From NCBI GenBank assembly GCA_951799425.1, contig OX637394.1, forward strand, positions 47,162,142 through 47,226,141: DNA of 64,000 nt, read 5' to 3'. Source of the stretch: Ilex aquifolium. Lineage: Eukaryota > Streptophyta > Magnoliopsida > Aquifoliales > Aquifoliaceae. Below the pieces are notes generated by a model. It was not told the origin of the DNA, did not search any database, and was given only the letters and a program-made list of their open reading frames with translations. Numbering within the stretch: the first letter of the stretch is position 1; each line of letters starts with the position of its first letter. Below, one piece after another: positions 61,051 through 64,000 of this stretch. Both the position numbers and the translations under genes were made by a program.

Positions 61051-62925
61051 TTGATCCAACCATGTGGATCCATCGCAATCATTATTGAGTTTAAAAAAGG
61101 TGCAATAAAATAGGTTGAAGTTTCAACAAAATGGAATACATTTACTACTAATTTGGTTCAAATGTTTTTTTTTTGGTCAATTGAGCCACTGAATTCTCTA
61201 ATTGTGTGAATTGAATCCTTCTATTTGTTTCAGTTAAATTTTTTAACGAAAAATGAGAAAGTGTGTCACTCACGTGACACAAATGAGTTGCAGCTGGGTC
61301 ACTTGAATGGCATACTCTGCCATTCTCCATTAAAAAATTTAACGGAGGCAAAGATATAGGACTCTTTGTTGGACTAGGAGTCTCGACTGAGTTAAATTAT
61401 TTAAAGTCGTGAAGAGATAGGACTCCGCTAGGTTAGGGATGAGCGAATTGGCGAGGGAGCTCCTCCGAGCTCGTGCCAAAATACCCATTATCAAATTATA
61501 TGTGTAATTAAATTAAATAATACCTCATATTATCCACATATATATTAATATCATCAATACCATGTTATATAATTTAAGAAGATTTTACGTGGTAAATCTA
61601 CTTGAAGAATAAAAATAAATAGTCCATGTTTTGATGTAGAAGGTAATATCGTCTTAAAGTATTTTTTAGGGCACTATAGTGATTCAAAAATTTGTTAAAA
61701 ATCTTGACATTTTTGTAAATTTTAATTTATTATTTAATATTTTTCTTTATATATATACATAGAGAGAGAGAGAGAATAGATGAATGATGAATATTAATGT
61801 CATTTGAATTTGTAAATAATAGTAGTACTTTAAAGTGATTTTTATAAGAATGAAAAGTTATTCATGTTTTTTGAATTATTAAAGGGTAATGGTATCATTA
61901 ACTCTTTTAATAACAACATATTCGGCAATCAAATCTTTTTGAATGTAAGTGATTTTTATTAGTAGTACACAAGATCGATCCAAAAAACTTGGGACCGAAT
62001 CCTTTCAAGATCGAACTCAAGTTTTTAGACTCGTTTGGTAACTTTGATCTCATCAGATCTGAAATTCATTGAATTGTAATTTTTTTCGGTATGTTATGCT
62101 TTGGTACCGTGGATTTTTCCTAAGAATTGGTTATGTGTTTGAGTGGAAAAATCACCACCAATATCCATCCCATGATATGATAGAAAAAAGAAAGAAAGAA
62201 AAGAACAAGAAATTTCAAATGCTACTATCAAAAATGAATAAATTGCAGCTCCAAAAAGAACCCTAGCAAGATTTGCAAAGGGAGAGAAAAAGCTTAAAAC
62301 CTCATAGCAAAAGATTACAAGATGTTTTTGTGCTTCATGACCCATGGTTAAGACATCAAATTAAGTTGTTCTTGCACATATGGACACAAGAACAAGGCAC
62401 ATACAAGTGCAAGACAAAGGGTGAAAAGCTCACAAATTACATGAGAAAATCTAAATTATGGAAATGTCGTCGAATTGAGGAATTTTTTTGTTTTCGGTCT
62501 TGTATCGTTGGATATGCATCGTGTTCAAGCGCAAGTTGGTGGTATTTTTGAAATTCCTTGTTGTTGCAGTTCCACCAACACACTATCAGTGGATGGAGGT
62601 TTTAGTCCAAGAGGAAGTGGCTGCCATGGCTTTGATAGAACATCTCCAATTGCTGCATCTACGCTCTCCTTCGACTGTTATACATTCAAGAGGGAGAATT
62701 TAAAAGTCAAATTTCAATATATTTGGCCGAAATAATTCTAAATTCGTACAAATTTTGTCCCTATACAAATATATTCTAAGGTACTTTGAATTCGTTTTTC
62801 GAACTACAATTTAGAAGAGAGAAGCTGATTATCCAACAAACATCAAATGATTTTTGCAGGAAAAGTGGAAAACAGGTCAATAAATTCCCTCCTACTATGC
62901 TCATACTCTACATTGTGGGTGAATA

Positions 62926-62960
<35 letters not shown>
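62926..62960. repeat. Compound (CT)n(CA)n microsatellite
   Basis: About ten CT dinucleotides followed by about nine CA dinucleotides. Confidence 0.85.
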
Positions 62961-62961
<1 letters not shown>

Positions 62962-63196
62962 TTCATATATATATGACATTGGCCTTGAAGAATACTTAAC
63001 ACTTATTCAAATCTCGGCGAATACACAAATCATAATAAGAAAACTTTGAATTGTTTTACCTAGTAATTAATAACATTAACAAATAATGTCAGTATTTTAT
63101 ATCCAAGTAATATTGCTCGTGTATTAATAATCAATAGAACTTACTAATCTGACAACTCTCATAAAGAATCAAATTACCCATTAATCGAACAAACTT

Positions 63197-63891
63197 TCAT
63201 AATTTAGTGCAAGAAGTAGGTCCACATAAGAATACAGTAACACCACAAGGGAAGAATGTAATTGGCATTCTCACCGGATGCAAGTCTAATGGAGTATGGG
63301 AGTATGTTTGTCCAGTTGGGGTAGTCGGGACACCAATGCTTGGGACAGATGGAGTGGGAAATCTCTGCATGAGTTGTGACCAAGTCAGTCAAAAATACAG
63401 TAAAGATAATTTTTGGTACCATTTTTCTGTCTAATGAAACCTCGTCACATGTATAAACATGTCTTATCTTATTATTTTATGTTGTCATTATTTTCACAAT
63501 TACTTGCACAAATAAATTCACGTGCCTAACAAACGATTATCCCGTCAAAAACTTAAGAATTTATTTATATATGAATCAAAATGATACGAATTGAATACTT
63601 TTAGAACTAAATTGATACAATAAAGACTGAACCGACAAAAGATAAACATACTTTAAAGACTAAAAATGCTATTAACCCATAATTTTATATAGCACCAAAA
63701 ACCTTTTTTTTTTTGGTACTATAACTTTATCCATAAAAGAAATACTCATAGGACAAAAATGTTGTGGATAAGCCCAAACTTTTGGGTATTTGGAATTAAA
63801 AATTTTTCTCTAAGTGTAAGGGATGTGTAGTTACCATTGGTGCCATTGTTGGTGGGAAGCAAGGTGTTCCCGGCGTTGGACAATTTGCAAC
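63197..63891 (-). CDS. Unrecognised proline-rich protein, last two exons (gene continues right)
   Basis: Exons 63,835-63,891 (GCTGCAG acceptor, ATG|GTAACT donor) and 63,197-63,364 (CATGCAG acceptor, ends at TGA) are both in phase 0 and give 74 codons. The text is VANCPTPGTPCFPPTMAPM, then RFPTPSVPSIGVPTTPTGQT, ending CGPTSCTKL. Pro, Thr and Ser are abundant and a PTPG(T)P-type phrase recurs, suggesting an extended secreted or wall-type segment, but no family was recognised. Splice consistency is the main support. The start and earlier exons would be beyond the GA microsatellite at the window edge. Confidence 0.4.
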
Positions 63892-63934
63892 CTGCAGCAA
63901 AAGAATAAGCCAAATGAGAATGAATGTGTGTGTG

Positions 63935-63938
<4 letters not shown>

Positions 63939-63997
<59 letters not shown>
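63939..63997. repeat. (GA)n microsatellite at the right edge
   Basis: About 29 GA dinucleotides preceded by (TG)n. Confidence 0.9.

Positions 63998-64000
<3 letters not shown>

Larger units (their letters stand above)
60021..63196. other. AT-rich intergenic region right of RPN1
   Basis: Holds the RPN1 promoter, two ACGAGCC-type repeats (60,410-60,530; 60,650-60,780), a SINE with CCCCTT tail (60,919-61,050), and otherwise AT-rich sequence. Open frames at 62,069-62,735 show no recognisable family; a Cys/Ser-rich reading near 62,475-62,735 was considered and not accepted. Confidence 0.5.

Noticed and set aside
62069..62735. Overlapping plus-strand open frames, one Cys/Ser/Gly-rich
   Set aside because: No conserved motif and several competing frames; looks like non-coding DNA.
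1..64000. CRISPR arrays, bacterial operons, canonical tRNA or rRNA genes
   Set aside because: None seen; the sequence is plant nuclear. Only tRNA-derived SINE fragments carry B-box-like motifs.

Overview
The window is nuclear DNA of a flowering plant, most likely a eudicot. Protein genes have many short exons in AT-rich introns with GT..AG borders, the gene families are plant ones (FAR1-type MULE transposase, SBP65-like seed protein, NOXY2-like protein, plant RPN1 and DCAF13), and TTTAGGG telomere-like motifs occur. The species cannot be named from the sequence.

Left part (1-10,050). The first coding exon of an At4g28440-like OB-fold protein lies on the minus strand and runs off the left edge. 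A 5.55 kb Mutator-like element (2,581-8,134) follows. It has 74-bp terminal inverted repeats and carries a FAR1-type transposase gene that is open except for one TGA in place of a conserved Trp codon, plus a LINE RNase H remnant. Next to it are a short tandem repeat and a decayed SC35-like splicing-factor gene (8,852-10,050).

Middle (10,335-26,728). A 16.4 kb tandem array of about ten units, roughly 1.6-1.8 kb each, is the most unusual part of the window. Eight units carry a copy of one 95-nt exon that reads as valyl-tRNA synthetase. Each unit has a strand-biased homopyrimidine block, usually followed by TTTAGGG motifs. Two non-autonomous DNA transposons with target-site duplications (hAT-like and Harbinger-like) sit inside it, and at least two units are internally deleted.

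Next (26,810-31,752). A 1.2-1.4 kb direct duplication flanks a decayed adenylate-forming-reductase-like gene. The right copy is the 3' part of an apparently intact two-exon SBP65-like (LEA-type) seed protein gene; the left copy is a broken exon.

Right part (34,316-60,020). Three complete minus-strand housekeeping genes could be modelled exon by exon with consistent reading frames: a NOXY2-like mitochondrial protein (3 coding exons, 97 aa), DCAF13/SOF1 (17 exons, 452 aa; rRNA processing and CUL4 adaptor) and the 26S proteasome subunit RPN1 (25 exons, 870 aa). Their introns hold a deleted hAT transposon, SINE-like pieces and two Copia remnants. The last 4 kb is AT-rich intergenic DNA with a tRNA-derived SINE and, at the right edge, two exons of an unrecognised proline-rich gene on the minus strand.
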